DNA of 64,000 nucleotides, taken from contig OY986439.1 of NCBI GenBank assembly GCA_963920525.1, forward strand, positions 37,365,819-37,429,818, given 5' to 3'. A program made the translations under genes and the position numbers. Of this stretch, positions 11,916-25,400 are shown in pieces (position 1 is the first letter of the stretch; each line of letters opens with the position of its first letter). Under the pieces are notes generated by a model. That model had not been told where the DNA came from, did no database searches, and was given only the letters and a program-made list of their open reading frames with translations. The stretch is from Dichetophora obliterata. Its lineage: Eukaryota; Arthropoda; Insecta; Diptera; Sciomyzidae.

Positions 11916-13418
11916 ATGCAGCGTCAATTTACGTCTGGTAGCAGGCAAGCGCCTGATCCTTTTGATCAATTTCTAGAGGAGAACAATTACTATCGAAAAC
12001 ATACGGCGCGCGATGCTTCATGTCTGTTTCGAGTTATATCGGAGCAAATGTACGACACGCAGTTACATCACCTGACCATACGCAAGCAATGTGTTAGGTA
12101 TATGCGTAAACATAGTGCTTTCTTTCAACCTGTAAGTTAAAATTATCGCAACCGAAATACATTTATCAATTAATTGTTGCCATTTTTAGCTCCTAAATCG
12201 CGACTTGGATGAGTATCTGGATGATATGTCTAAGATGAAAACCTATGGAACATTAATTGAACTGCAGGCAGTTGGTTACGTGTTTCAGTAAGTAGCTGAA
12301 ATTAACGAATTTATTTATAATGTTGAAAACGTTTTTTTACTTTTCTCAAGACGTAATGTTATTCTGTTCGAGCCTTTTGATTTGGGCAAGTATTACAGCA
12401 ATGGCCCCAATTTTACCGAAGTATTTCGTGTCTTCTACACACCCGAGCGACACTTTGACTCTGTGTTCACTTGCGATTACATAAGGGATGCAGCCATTTG
12501 TCAGTGTATGTGCTTTTTTATGTATGCATTTATTTTTAGCCTATAAATATGCTCGTTTTTTTAATTGCAGCCATTTGCTACGAAATACTCTATAAAGACC
12601 TTTTTAAATTACCCGATGTTTCGTTTGCTGTGGAGCAGATGTTGCATTCAGCATCTTTTGAGGGCACCGAGTGTCGTTCCGAATGTAATGAGGATGGCTA
12701 TTATACACGAATTCATATGGCCGATGGACGCTCATTTGAGTTAGATTTGCCACACAATACTCTCTGTATTTTGGAAAACTATAAATTGTGCCATTTTCAT
12801 TACACAAATTTTCCTCTACTATCGGATGATATACATCGTGAAATGAAAGTTTACTCAAATCGTAACGAGGTTCAAGACAAGAATGTTTTTAATAAAACTG
12901 CAGAATCGTTGCTGCCGGATAAATTTATATCATGCGTTCGTCAGTTGCTGCAGGAAGGTAATTTAAAATATTATTATTTAAGTTTTTTCTAAATGACCTT
13001 GTTATTTATTATGTTGATTTTATATGATTTAAATACAAATTCTAAATGTTTTTAAACGATTTTAAACTATCAAACAACTAGAATTTGTAGTTAAAATCAA
13101 GTATGATTTAAACTATCAAACATTTAGAATTTGTATTTAAATCATATAAAATCAACATATTAAAATATTTTTTTAATAAAATAACGATTTGAATTTGTAC
13201 AGGAGGGGGTCTTTCCTTTGAGCGAAACAATCTGTTTAAAATTTAATTCTATTCCGAAATTTTTAATGCTTTAAACTCTAGGCATCACACCTTTTCCATA
13301 CAAGGTAGCCAAAGCGCTTGATCCTAGTATGTATCGCAACATTGAATTTGATTCTTGGAATGAGGCACGTAAAGAACTAAAACTGCAGAACTGGTACAAT
13401 GGCGATACAAACTTTAAG
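11916..13418 (+). CDS. otu: otu exons 1-5: OTU domain and following conserved region
   Basis: Five exons (72 codons, then 98, 155, 387 and 137 nt; 331 residues in all). The OTU cysteine box reads RDASCLFR, with Cys36 at 12021-12023. The histidine box reads PERHFDSVF with His139 at 12451-12453. An Asp precedes the Cys by three residues, as in the D-x-x-C pattern of the family. From memory, Drosophila melanogaster Otu has Ser in place of this Cys. Downstream, [19 protein letters not shown] and SCVRQLL are shared with Drosophila Otu. Introns 1-3 are 58-65 nt; intron 4 (324 nt) is enlarged by a fold-back element at 12982-13156. Confidence 0.92.
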
Positions 13419-16400
13419 GTATTTTAAAATCTAATTCCATAAATAATTGAAAGTTTCTCCTGTGTTATATCATCTAAAAGCTTTATGGTTCAATTTGCTG
13501 ATGGCGTTAACTAACAACATTTATCTTTGTTTTATGTCTTTCTTGTTTTATTCTTTATTTATGTGTATATTCATTCGTATTGGTGCACTTCAAATGCGGC
13601 TCCTCGAATATTTTGTTTTTTGTCTAAATATGTGTTGTCCCTGTTGTTGTGTGCGTGCTGTGTTTGTCGATATTTGCAAAGTTGATACGCTATCAAAAAA
13701 CAAGAGTCCATAAAATTTTCCAGGTTGGCGCCAAATGCCATGTTAAGTTGCGGAAATCGGAGAACGATTTGTACACCTGTCACATACAGGAGATTGCAGT
13801 GGATAAAGGTTATTGTATTGTCTTCATTGAGCAGTTGGGAGAGAAACGACTGGTGAGAATTTTTTATTGGATTTATTGTTTAATAAGTTTGTCTTCAAAA
13901 TTTCTCTAATCTACCTGTGCTCTTCATTAAAGGGGGAACCTGCTTCAGACTACAGGGTTTTCTATAGTTTTTTTTTTACAAAAAAACAGTATAACCAATG
14001 GCTATAATATATAGATGTATCAGTTCGAAATTCACTCAATTTACGTTGTTCAAGCGTCATGAAGATAGAAGCACAAAACAAAAATAATTCTGCTTTTGCC
14101 TCAGCAGTTGTTTCATGCGCACCTATAGAAAAGTATGGGCAGCGTCAAAACGAACGCTGAGGCAAAGCATAATTATTTTTGCGTTTTCTTTTATTCTCCG
14201 GACAACGAAACTTGCTGCGACCTCTGTATAATACAGCCTCTGTGGTGTAACATTGAATGAAATTACATATCGCTACCTTAATATAGAAAGGCCCTAACTC
14301 ATTTTTTGTTACTTTACAGGAGATCGAAAAAACTTATTAAAAATTATAATTTTGCGGGTCCAAATTTTCTTGAAATGGATTTTTTATTTAAGACACTAAC
14401 CAATTCAAAGCTGTAACAATATTTTTGCAGCAATTTTTTTTTGCAAAAATCTGTAAAAAAATTAATTTTGAAAAAAAATAAGTTAGGGCCTTTCTATATT
14501 AAGGTAGCGATACAGGCATTGATGTTCAATGCATACATACAAATGTTTTTTTTTTATAAGGAAAGAAAACAAAATGGCGCTACAGCTTAGGGTCAATTAA
14601 CCGACTTATTTTAGTAACCGGTTATCGGCTAACAGTATTAACTGAAAAAATTAATTAACCGGTTATCGGCTACCAAAAATTAATCGGATAGTTATAAATT
14701 AAAAAACAATTCTGTTTATTTGTTTAGTAATATGCGCATATAAATGCACTAAACACATTTACAATTAAATTAAAAAATCGTTTAAATAAGTTATTACAAA
14801 AAAAAAAGGATCACTTAGTGATATATTTCAGTCCTTGTTTTTCACAAATTAATTTTAATGACAAGTTATTTTTTTTAAAAAAATACAAAAATTTTTGCAG
14901 TTTAAAAAAATATAAGTAAAATTTATCTGTTTTTTCCATGTTTTTTCACAAATTAACGACAGTGAAAATGACAGCATTTTAGATTGAATCCAAAATAAAG
15001 GAAAAAGGCTTTTGAAAGTACTATAAAGTGTATCTATCTAAATTCAAAGTATTGATATGGTATTTTCCAATTGGTATTTTAATTTTTCTTGAAATAATTC
15101 CACACGTAGAAAAACATGCACAATTGAAACTCGTTAATTTCTAAGTAAAATCAATGAAAACATTTGTCTTACTAAATTTGTAGCCAGAACAACGATATTT
15201 ATTTGAACTTCTGTCAACTGAGATGAGTAAATAGCAGAATAATATTATCGATAGCAAAACAAGGTTGCATGATATGTGTTGACATCATGGTTTGATGTGT
15301 TCTTCACACAACATTGGAGTGTGAGAATAACACATTTCATTGTGTATTAAAGCTTATTAACCGAAATTCCGGCTAGCCTACCAAATAAAACCGCTTATCG
15401 GATACGATTATTATTCGTCATTTTCTATTAACGTCGAATACGGTTAGTCATATTAAACGGTTAACTGTAACCGAATTGACAACCCTACTACAGCTGCTCA
15501 AACTTGGCTCCTTCAATTTGTGCTGTGGAATGTCCAGCCCCTTGGCAACTGAAATCAGCCAAACAAAAGTTTTTCATGAAAATAGTTTATTTCGCTTTTT
15601 TTGTATATGTACCTAATTTAAAAAAAAATAAAATTACACTTGTATAAACAAATTGTACAAAAAATATTTCTAGAAATTAATTTGTTGTTGTTGCCTATCA
15701 TGTCAAACACAAATTGGTTCATTCCCTATTACTTTCCAATTTAATGTACTGCATTGAGGTATTCACTGGTACGCTTGCATATAACGTTAAGAAAATTATA
15801 CTTTTATTTAATAGGATAATTCGTTTTTTTGCATAATTTTGCAAAGCATATTTTTGCAATAAGTAAATTTTTGCAGAATAAAACATAATGATCTTCGGAT
15901 GTCGACGATATTTTAAATAAAGAAATGCTTTTATTGGACTTTAAATTGAGCGATTAAAAAAAAACTGACAGAATTTTTTGCGCCCTTGAACAACATTCGG
16001 TAAAAACTAAATGCGTTTCGAAGAAAATATAGATTTGTTTAGTCTCAAGGTTTATTACTATAGTAATTTTTTTTAGTATGCTTTTAGGCGTTTCTTTATT
16101 TAACGATCACTTCTTACGAAAGTGCGGCATATTAATATATAGGTATGTTTTTTTATGTAAAATCGTTAAATTTTAATGTAAATAGTGAAAGCATTTACTT
16201 ACTAAATACGCTAAATGGTATAAAATGTTTTAATTCTTCTTTTGCAATTCTATAATATATTTACAGAGTACTTAAATATTCTATAGTGTGTTTCTCAGTC
16301 CATTCATTTGCTATGTTAATATATAGTAAATATTTTTTAAACAATTAAAATTAAATTGAATAAATTAATGTGATATGTATAAAGTTAAATTAATTCACAT

Positions 16401-19400
16401 TATCTTATAGCTTACTATGAAACATTTTAATGAATTTCGCAATAAAATGCTTTCAAAACTATTCAAATATTCAAATTCGCTTGTCAAAAAATGTTTTTCA
16501 AACATCTTCAATTAGCTGAGAGTGAATTATATGTTTTTGATTCTAAACAACAGAATTAGAATACGTACACGGAGAATCAAGCAAATGTTTTGCTTAAAAG
16601 CAAATCAGCAAAACTTTGGTCAATCACAATGTGATTTAAGAAAAAGATTGCTAAGTTGCAATCACTCCTCGTGTACTTAAGAAAAAGCAAAATTTTTACT
16701 TAATTCAAGCATATATTTGCTTAATTATTATAAATTGGAATAGCACATTCTGATTATTTTTTGCTGAAATTTAGCATAATTTTGTAGTGGCTGAGAATTT
16801 TTTGAAGTGGCGCAAGTTTTGCTTAAGCAAACAGTTTTCTCCGTGTATGCAAGCCATGTTTTTATGCTAAACGACCTGTGCTCACTTTATCAAAATGCTA
16901 AAAAGTATGACATTATCTTATTTAACTGTTGATAGTATCACATTTACAACCAGCGCCAATTTGTGACAAAAAGCAAGAGGTTCACTCCTTTTTTTTAAAT
17001 AAAAACGAAACGATAAGCTTATTTTTGATAATTTTTTTCTGTTTTTATAAAAAGCAAACAAATAATATCATTGAATACTATAAACCACTAATTCAAACAG
17101 TTTAGATGCTGCGCTTAATTGAAGTTGGAATTGGGAAAAACACGTGAAGTGGAAAATTTCGTATGGGAGGTGGGCGTGGAAAAAAATACTTTTTTTATGT
17201 TAGACATATATTGAAGATTTCTGACAGAATGGTTCTTGTATTGACAACTTTTGCATGGGCTCAACCACTGTGCGGCGCACGTGTCTGTTTGCTTCTTATG
17301 CGTAAACACGCTTAATAAAAGTTTAATTTAAATTATGCACATGTGATTTGGCAACTTAAGGTTACAGAAAAATAAAATCAAATACTTTACAAATTTAATA
17401 ATAATTGCTGATTGCAGAAAATGAATGACACTTTCGATACTTTCGAAACTGCGTATTATTTTTAAGCCTCAACAACTTTACCTCATGCGCAGATTTCACT
17501 GCGATAAGATTTCACTAAGATAAAAACAAAAAGCAACGCAAGAATAACAGATCTGTTTTAGGGGCATGTCACACGGTGTCTGCTTGTCCGTCAAACATTG
17601 GAATTTTCGCCATTTTTTCTCCTCTCTCTCATTGTTTTGTCCACGGCATGCTACACGTAGTTTTCTGTTCGATAATGGCGGAAGCTAAATTTACTACATT
17701 TTTGCTACCATTTCGTGCAGGTAATGCTCCTTTATGCAATCGATTCTATAAAACGACTACCCTCTATGGGTTGTTTATAAGTGGTTTTATTTGCATTTAA
17801 AATTGATGGGTTAAATTCTGATCTCCGGGGTTTAAAATTAATGACATTGGCCAATATGTCTGCATGAAGTGTATCCACATATATAGATGACAACGATATG
17901 GTCACAATAAAAACAATTGTTGAGTTGATGAAACTGTGGATGGAGTTAAAAAAAGTGAAAAAGATCCTGCTGGATTAAGCCATGGAGAATTGGCAGACAT
18001 AAGAAAGGGATGATAAATTTATCAAAGGAGCTAAGATTCACTGATGATAAAGCATTTACAGTTTTTTAAGAATATCTCACAAAGCCGGTTGGCTTTGAAA
18101 TTCATTTATGAACATTTCAGTAATATTTCTACTCCAATTAATAGCCATAACCTTATCTCTTAGAATATTGTAAATTTTAACGATGTAAACAATATTATAA
18201 GATATATGTATATATAAACAGTTTATTTGTTAACTACGCGGCTGTAATGTATGACTAGCTTGATCAGTTATACCATCAGTAAATCTACTGCTCACATTTT
18301 CTCTTGACGATTGTCCTAAAATGCAAGGGTGAAAGAGACAACTGCAGCTGTACATACAAGCACTATAAATACTATATACAATGACGTGTTACTTTCATAT
18401 ATGCAATGGAATAGTTTATAAATGGAAAATATAGTTTAAAAATGTATACATTTTTATAAATAACATCATATACACATTTTACGTTCATATTTTAAATTAT
18501 AAAAAATACACAATCACTAAAAAAAAATTTATTAAATCATTAATATTACATTCACAACAATCACTAATAATAGGCGCGTTCTTTTGTAAACGAGTTACAA
18601 AAGAACGCTGCAACTCGGATAAAATTTGCTTTTAGTTGCTTACCAACACTGTCACAAGCATATGTTTAGTTTGATAAAAAAAATACGAAAAATCAAAACA
18701 AAATGAGTAATTTCGAGGATTCTTTGATTGGATATGCTTGGAGAATGCTTCGCATCTTGGACTCCAAGCATATCGGTGTCCTCTCTGAATCCTGAAAATG
18801 CAGTTAATTAATTTCATTCCTCGTTTATTTAATTCGTTTTGTTTATGTGTTCATAAAAACAACTGTTTTGACGTATGCATGAAATTTCCCTACGATTTTT
18901 TCATGACTCATTCACAATAGAGCAGTTTTTTAACTTTCCAGCACTGCAAATCTGGTCGGATAGCAGTTTACCGAGTTGCCTAAACTCGCATAAATATCCG
19001 ACTTGGTGTTGTTGTTTTGCATGTATTAAGTTATCCTACCTAGTGTTCTTTTGTAAGTCGGTAGGAAAAGAATAGGCCTAATATTCAGCTGTTCAGTTGA
19101 ATCCATTTGCTGCAGCTAGCCGGGCTGCATTTTGTATGTTCGTCAAGTATTCTTCTTCTTTTTATAAATAAATACCATTCAAGCCATATATAGCACTAGC
19201 AGCGTACAATTCAATACTAAACAACAAACATCGCATTACTGATGAATTCAAATAGTACATTTCCTACTGCAGTGCAGTTTTATTACTACTAAACGTAAAA
19301 CATCAAGAAAATGCAACCGTTGTCCAAATTGTTTTCAGCTTTGGGCCGTGAACATTTTTGTCGGTTGCCTGGAAATTTTTTGATGAGTAAGAAGCTATCT

Positions 19401-22400
19401 CAATTTCCAGTTTTTTCTTTTACCCGCGAAAACAACAACAAATTTGTCCGTGTCCGCTGTGTGTGGCATGCACCTTATTCAGCATTTAGATATGCTTAGG
19501 AAAAAATAGCACAAAACGAATACAAAAAACTCGCTCACTATTTACTGCTGCGCTCTACTGCGCTCTCTTTCATATCTGTGGCAGATGAGCCGAGTGATTC
19601 GGCTACTTGTGTTGATTTTGAGTATTTCGGCAAGTAGGATAATTATCAGCAAACGACGACAACCATAAGTTTATATGAACCCAAAAAACCCGATCTTTCC
19701 CGATCCGACTCATGACTTAGGATACTCATATTTATTTGAGCCGCCGCATTCTAGCTTCGTAGAAGAGAATATGAGTCGAGTTGTGTGCGCTAAGTTTTTG
19801 TAGTAGGTTTTTGTAAGTTTAGGAGTAGGTTTTTGTACTTACTTTTTTCGGATGTACTCAGAGTCGCAAAAAAGCTATCCCTTGCGATCTCTGATACGTA
19901 CTGCTAGAATCTAGAATAAACTGCATCCAAGTCTCAAAACTTTTTCTTTATCGCCTAATGCATTTAAATTAAACATTTTAGCTCTTACATAAAATGGACT
20001 TTAGCTTTTCCTTTCCTTTACTTAAAACTATCACTTAGATACTATGGGCTAGTTACTACTTCTACTACTATATTTTTCCGGCTTTAACAATTTTTATTGT
20101 TGAGGGCTTAGTGTGTGAATCGATTATACAACAATTTTATTATATATATTAAATTTTCAATTATATTGTTATTCATTTTTTATTATTAGTTTTAAGTTTC
20201 TTACTCGCTTTATCTGCTTGTAATTTGCTTTATTGGCCCTTGTGGCTTTTGAATTACACATGAATCAATAAAATAAAAAAAACAAATAATACAAACTTTT
20301 AGGTATATGCAAAGGGGCCAATACGTTAAAGAATATTGTTGATAAAGTTGATGAGCAAATTTGCATAACAAATTTCCAAAATGTTCTTAGCTTTATCTTA
20401 AAAATTAAAACTCCCTTTTTCGATTCCGCGTGAAAAATTATTCATGATGGCCTAATTAAGTTTAAGAAATCATCCCAGCTGCCACGCATTGCTTACTCGT
20501 TGTCTTTTGACACGTTTCTGCTGCGAGAGTTTCAATAAACTCCATGTTGATCTCTATTTATCTTTGTGCTCAGTTAACGCAACGCGACAAAAAAAAAAAC
20601 TGATGAGAAAACAAAACAAAAGAAAAAAAAAGACCATTTTTTATTTTTTTCATATGTAGTCTTAACCCAATAAGGTCGATGATTCCAAATCGCACATAAC
20701 CGTATATCATAAACATTATTAAAAATTAAAATTAGGTAAAAATGAGCACATGTGTTAAAAAAATTGTCCCGTCTTAAAGGCGTTAAGAAGATTTATAAAA
20801 AAAGGTCAACAGTGGCCTGCTTGTATACAATAAATTGGACCAACTCCTGCATACGGAAAGCAATCCCAAATTATAATGTTTCCACCATCACATTGGGCCA
20901 GAAATTTGGAAGAGTGGCAAATAGACAAATATTTTCTAATCGCGATGGAAAAAGTGGGCGGAGTTTAACAAAAGAGCGTGCCACTATCAACAAAATACTG
21001 TTTCTCATCTAATACTGGCACAAGTTTATTGAAATTCGATACAGTAGTAGATGGGATCTTTTTCGAGCATGATGATAAAAGTGGGCGGGATTCAACAAAG
21101 AGGCATGGCACTATCAATAAAATACTGTATCTCGTCTAGTATTGGTATCAGCTTATTGAAATTGGGTATAGGGGTTGGTAGGATCGTTTCCGAGGATGTT
21201 AGAAAAAGTAATAGATAAATATGTTTTAAAATCCAGAAACACAAAACCCACAATTAGTCTACATAAAATAAACGACATATATAGTTTCCAGGGTAACCCG
21301 TGGAGGTGGCAGGGATAGCTTTTTTGGAGTTTTTTTCTGCTTTTTAGTTTTTTTTTTTTATTTTTTTTTTAATTTATATTCATTTTTTGTTTTTAATTTA
21401 TTTTTATTTTTTGTTTCTAATTTATTTTTATTTTTTGTTTTTAATTTTTTTATTTTTTTTTTTATTTTTTGGTTTTAATATTTTTTTAAAAGTTTTTTGT
21501 TTTATATTATTTTTTTATTTAATATTTTTTTATGCTTTTTTTATTTATTGTTTTTTCTAATTTTTTGCTTTTAATATTTTTTTATATATTGTTTTATTTT
21601 TTGCTTTTAATATTCTTTTTAAATTTTGTTTTTATATTTATTTATTTAAATATTTAATTATTTTTTTAAAATTTTTGTTTTTTATATATTGCTTTTAATA
21701 TTTTTTTTAAACTTTTGATCTAGTTTGCTTAGAGTTTGCCTATGCAGAAGTTTTACTGTCGATTTGAGAGTACTGCACGACGTTCGTTTTTTATTAATTT
21801 CTTGAAAGTGCGCATATCCCCTTTCGAGTAAGCATCTTAAAGAAAGTAATAGCATGCAAATTATTTCAATTAAATTTTAATTTTATATCAATAATATTTT
21901 GTCTTAGGGTACCTTAGTGTGTCCCGTTAGCAAACGTAAGAATCATTTGTATACATAACATATTTTATTTTTGGCCACTTATAAAAATTCCTGGCCCAAT
22001 GTGCACCACCGTGCTTAGCTGCAGTAATGGTGTTCCTAGTATTAAGTTATTGGTTTCTGCCTCTTCGTACAAAAGTTCTTTAAACTTTTAAATTGCAAAC
22101 ATGTAAACATGGATCTTGCAAGCGTGGATCGTTCAGGAGCTCATATCCAATGCCAAATTCCCTTTAATGGCCTTAAGAGCTTCTCTTAATCTGTAGTAAA
22201 GATGTGGTTTTTTTTTACATCCTTTAGTTTTAGCTTTTTTATCGTTGAATACTTTCTTTGAGTAGTTTAGCTATAACTCATGGAGACCGGCTAAGGGGTT
22301 AGGACATTCTAGTCGTCGAAAATAGAGGCGACAATAAATTGAGATTCCAAAAAGGATGTTTATTATACATATAAATGACTATACGCTCATTTTTTTAAGC

Positions 22401-25400
22401 AATTAATTTCAAAATTGCGGCTGCGTGCAGCGTTTTTGCGATGACGTCTATGTTTTTCCAGGGTCCAAGGTCGGACAAACAGCTCCTGTAATTTTCTAAT
22501 AATAATAAGCAAATGAATTTTTTCGATTATATATAATATCTGCTATAGAAGTACGTAGAAGATTTGCCAAAAATATTTTGTCATAATTTATTGACTCTTT
22601 TCCTTTTGTTTGTACGCTTATTGAAGCTTAGCTAATAATTACTTGATTAGCAAGTAATGTAATATACTCGATGCAATCGTTCGTTTAACTCATCGCACGT
22701 CTGTGTTCCACGAAAAATAATGAAGAATTAAAATTTGACGCAATGATCGATGTGTAAGGGACAGCATCGATCCACAAGTTGACATGCTTGATGTCAAATG
22801 ATTGACCGTGTAAGGTCCGCATAATACACTCCTTTAAGTGTACAAACAAACTTTAAAATGTTTGGGTGTATTGAATACACTCTTTCTAGTGCATTTTATT
22901 TATTTCGATTCGAAACATGATCGAAATAATGAAAAATTTTAAAATTTTTCGTCGCATTATACGACGAACATATGCAGCCCAATTCTGAATGATTTTTCCC
23001 AGGGAATCGGAAAAGGGATTTTTCATTTTTAAGATAGCAAATAAAAATATCACTTTTTTACACTCATTAATATTGACGGTCGATGAATAAATTGGCTTTA
23101 AATACTTGCAAAATGTTTTTGAACTTTATCTTAAAAATTAAAACTCCCTTTTCCGATTCCCCGTGAAACATCGTTCAGAATTGGGCTGATTAATTTTTTT
23201 GATAAGAAACTAAAAGTGTTCAAGATAAGATGTATTTCTTGCACTAAAAGGTATGTTTTATACACCAAAAATGTTTGGAAGTGTATTTCACTCCAAAGAA
23301 GAAGTGTTTATGATTCTCCAAAGCGTAGTCGAAAATTTGTATTATAAATCTCAGAAATAGCCAAAGAGTAATCCATTTTATATATTTCCAGAAGTCCACA
23401 AAATGGTGTATGAATTTGTAAAGAAGAATTTTGAAAATACCCCAAAAGTAGTACAATTTTATTTATTGTGTTTTTCATACTCCAAAAAACGATTTCTGAG
23501 CAAAAATAACCCAATTTATTTTTAATTTTATTTTAGAAATACATATAACAATATAACATAATTTAATATAGTTGTGGTTTATTTTTATAATTTGGGCTTT
23601 TTTGGTCTGCTTTGTTTATATAATGTTATTAAATTAAAAAACTTTTATTAACATTATGTTTTCCTCCGACGTTTCGCAGATTTCTTTTCTGCTTCTTCAG
23701 GGATTGAATCTGCAATCGTATTTATTTTATTTATGTACATAAATTAATAAATTACACTTTAAACTTACACAATTTTTGTAACAAAAGAATTTAAATTTAC
23801 ATTTTTAACGCACAATTAAACAAAAATTTAAAATTGACATTAAAAATAAGATAGATAAGATAAGATAGATAGCTATCTACACACTAGCTTTAACTTAATA
23901 TTATATTGTCAACAGTTTAAATGGTTTAGTGTTATATGTTAGTTCAATTAATTTTGTTAGTAATTTTTAATGTCAATTTTAAATTTTTGTTTAATTGTGC
24001 GTTAAAAATGTAAAATTAAATTCTTTTGTTACAAAAATTGTGTAAGTTTAAAGTGTAATTTATTAATTTATGTACATAAATAAAATAAATACGATTGCAG
24101 ATTCAATCCCTGAAGAAGCAGAAAAGAAATCTGCGAAACGACGGAGGAAAACATAATGTTAATAAAAGTTTTTTAATTTAATAACATTATATAAACAAAG
24201 CAGACCAAAAAAGCCCAAATTATAAAAATAAACCACAACAAATTAAAATTGGTCAAATAATTAAAATCACAACTAATTTAATATATTTAAAAATATAGTA
24301 CGATATAATATATTTTGTAATTTTAACAGAACAGAACTTTTCCTTAAAATACCGGCTGCGTATTGTTTATTGTCTGGAGCACAGTTCAAAATTGTTATTT
24401 CAATATTTGTATATATTGCTGTTTCCCTTTTCTTTCTTGCCCATTTTCGGACTGCTTTCTAGGTGCCGTATGATTCGCTCACTCCGCTGCCACCGGACCA
24501 ATTTAAACCCTGGACTCTGCCTTACCGTCTGCAACGTCATATGCAAAAATATAGCTCCTTCCGTTATACACGCCATTATAACTATCGCTTTAAATGTAAC
24601 GGTCAGTTCTCGGCACACGAATATTGCTCATCCGCCTTGCCATCGATAAAGTCGGAATACTACGATGTTGTAGACTCGGACGATGAAAAGCATCCCTACA
24701 GCTCTGGACATGCTTCGCAGCATCACAGCAGCTGCTACTATAAGCTCAAACAATACACGCATCTAGAGAATTTCCGCACCCAAACTGTGGAATATTGTGC
24801 CATGCCACTTACTGTTGAACATGGTGGTGGTAATCGCGGCGACCAGGAGCAGAAAATACCGCGTTTAGCAGAGAATTCATCACGTGCGCCATCTCGCTCT
24901 TCGGTTGTAACTGTCGATGGTCAGCAAATAAAACAGGAACTCGACGATGGAACAGCACTTAATGGTGGCATGCCTGTCATGGAACATCAATATGGCATGG
25001 AAAATGGCGTTTTCGTGCCGGAAATGCACTTCTATCCAGTGCATCAATATGCTGGTGGTGGAGAAGAATTCTACGGTTACAGTTATGATGGTAGCATGCA
25101 TCCGACTGCATTGATGCCTGCCAATGGCGCTGGCGCCATCTATTATGCATGTGCTCCTGGCTATCCACCACAACCACCGAATAATTTATATGTACAGGGT
25201 GGACCGCCGCATGCATCACAACCACCGCTTATTTCCACAGCTTTAGGTTCAAATGGTACTAATGGACCACCTGCTGGTGGATTTTTTCCTAATTCATATT
25301 TTGGCACAGCCTTGATGCATCCGCCGCCATCATTTTCGTCAGCATTAACATCATCAACGCATTTAAATACTCCGGTGTCCACAAATAATCTGACACCTAC

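Noticed and set aside
17676..17725. [15 protein letters not shown] followed by a donor-like GTAATG, as a first exon
   Set aside because: No second exon could be found downstream, and it lies inside the otu intron near a possible element end (gggcatgtcacacgg).
19311..19499. 62-codon ORF in otu intron 6 with a fair start context and a TATAAATA upstream at about 19163
   Set aside because: The distance from the TATA-like sequence to any initiator is wrong, no splice or homology support is seen, and composition matches the intron.
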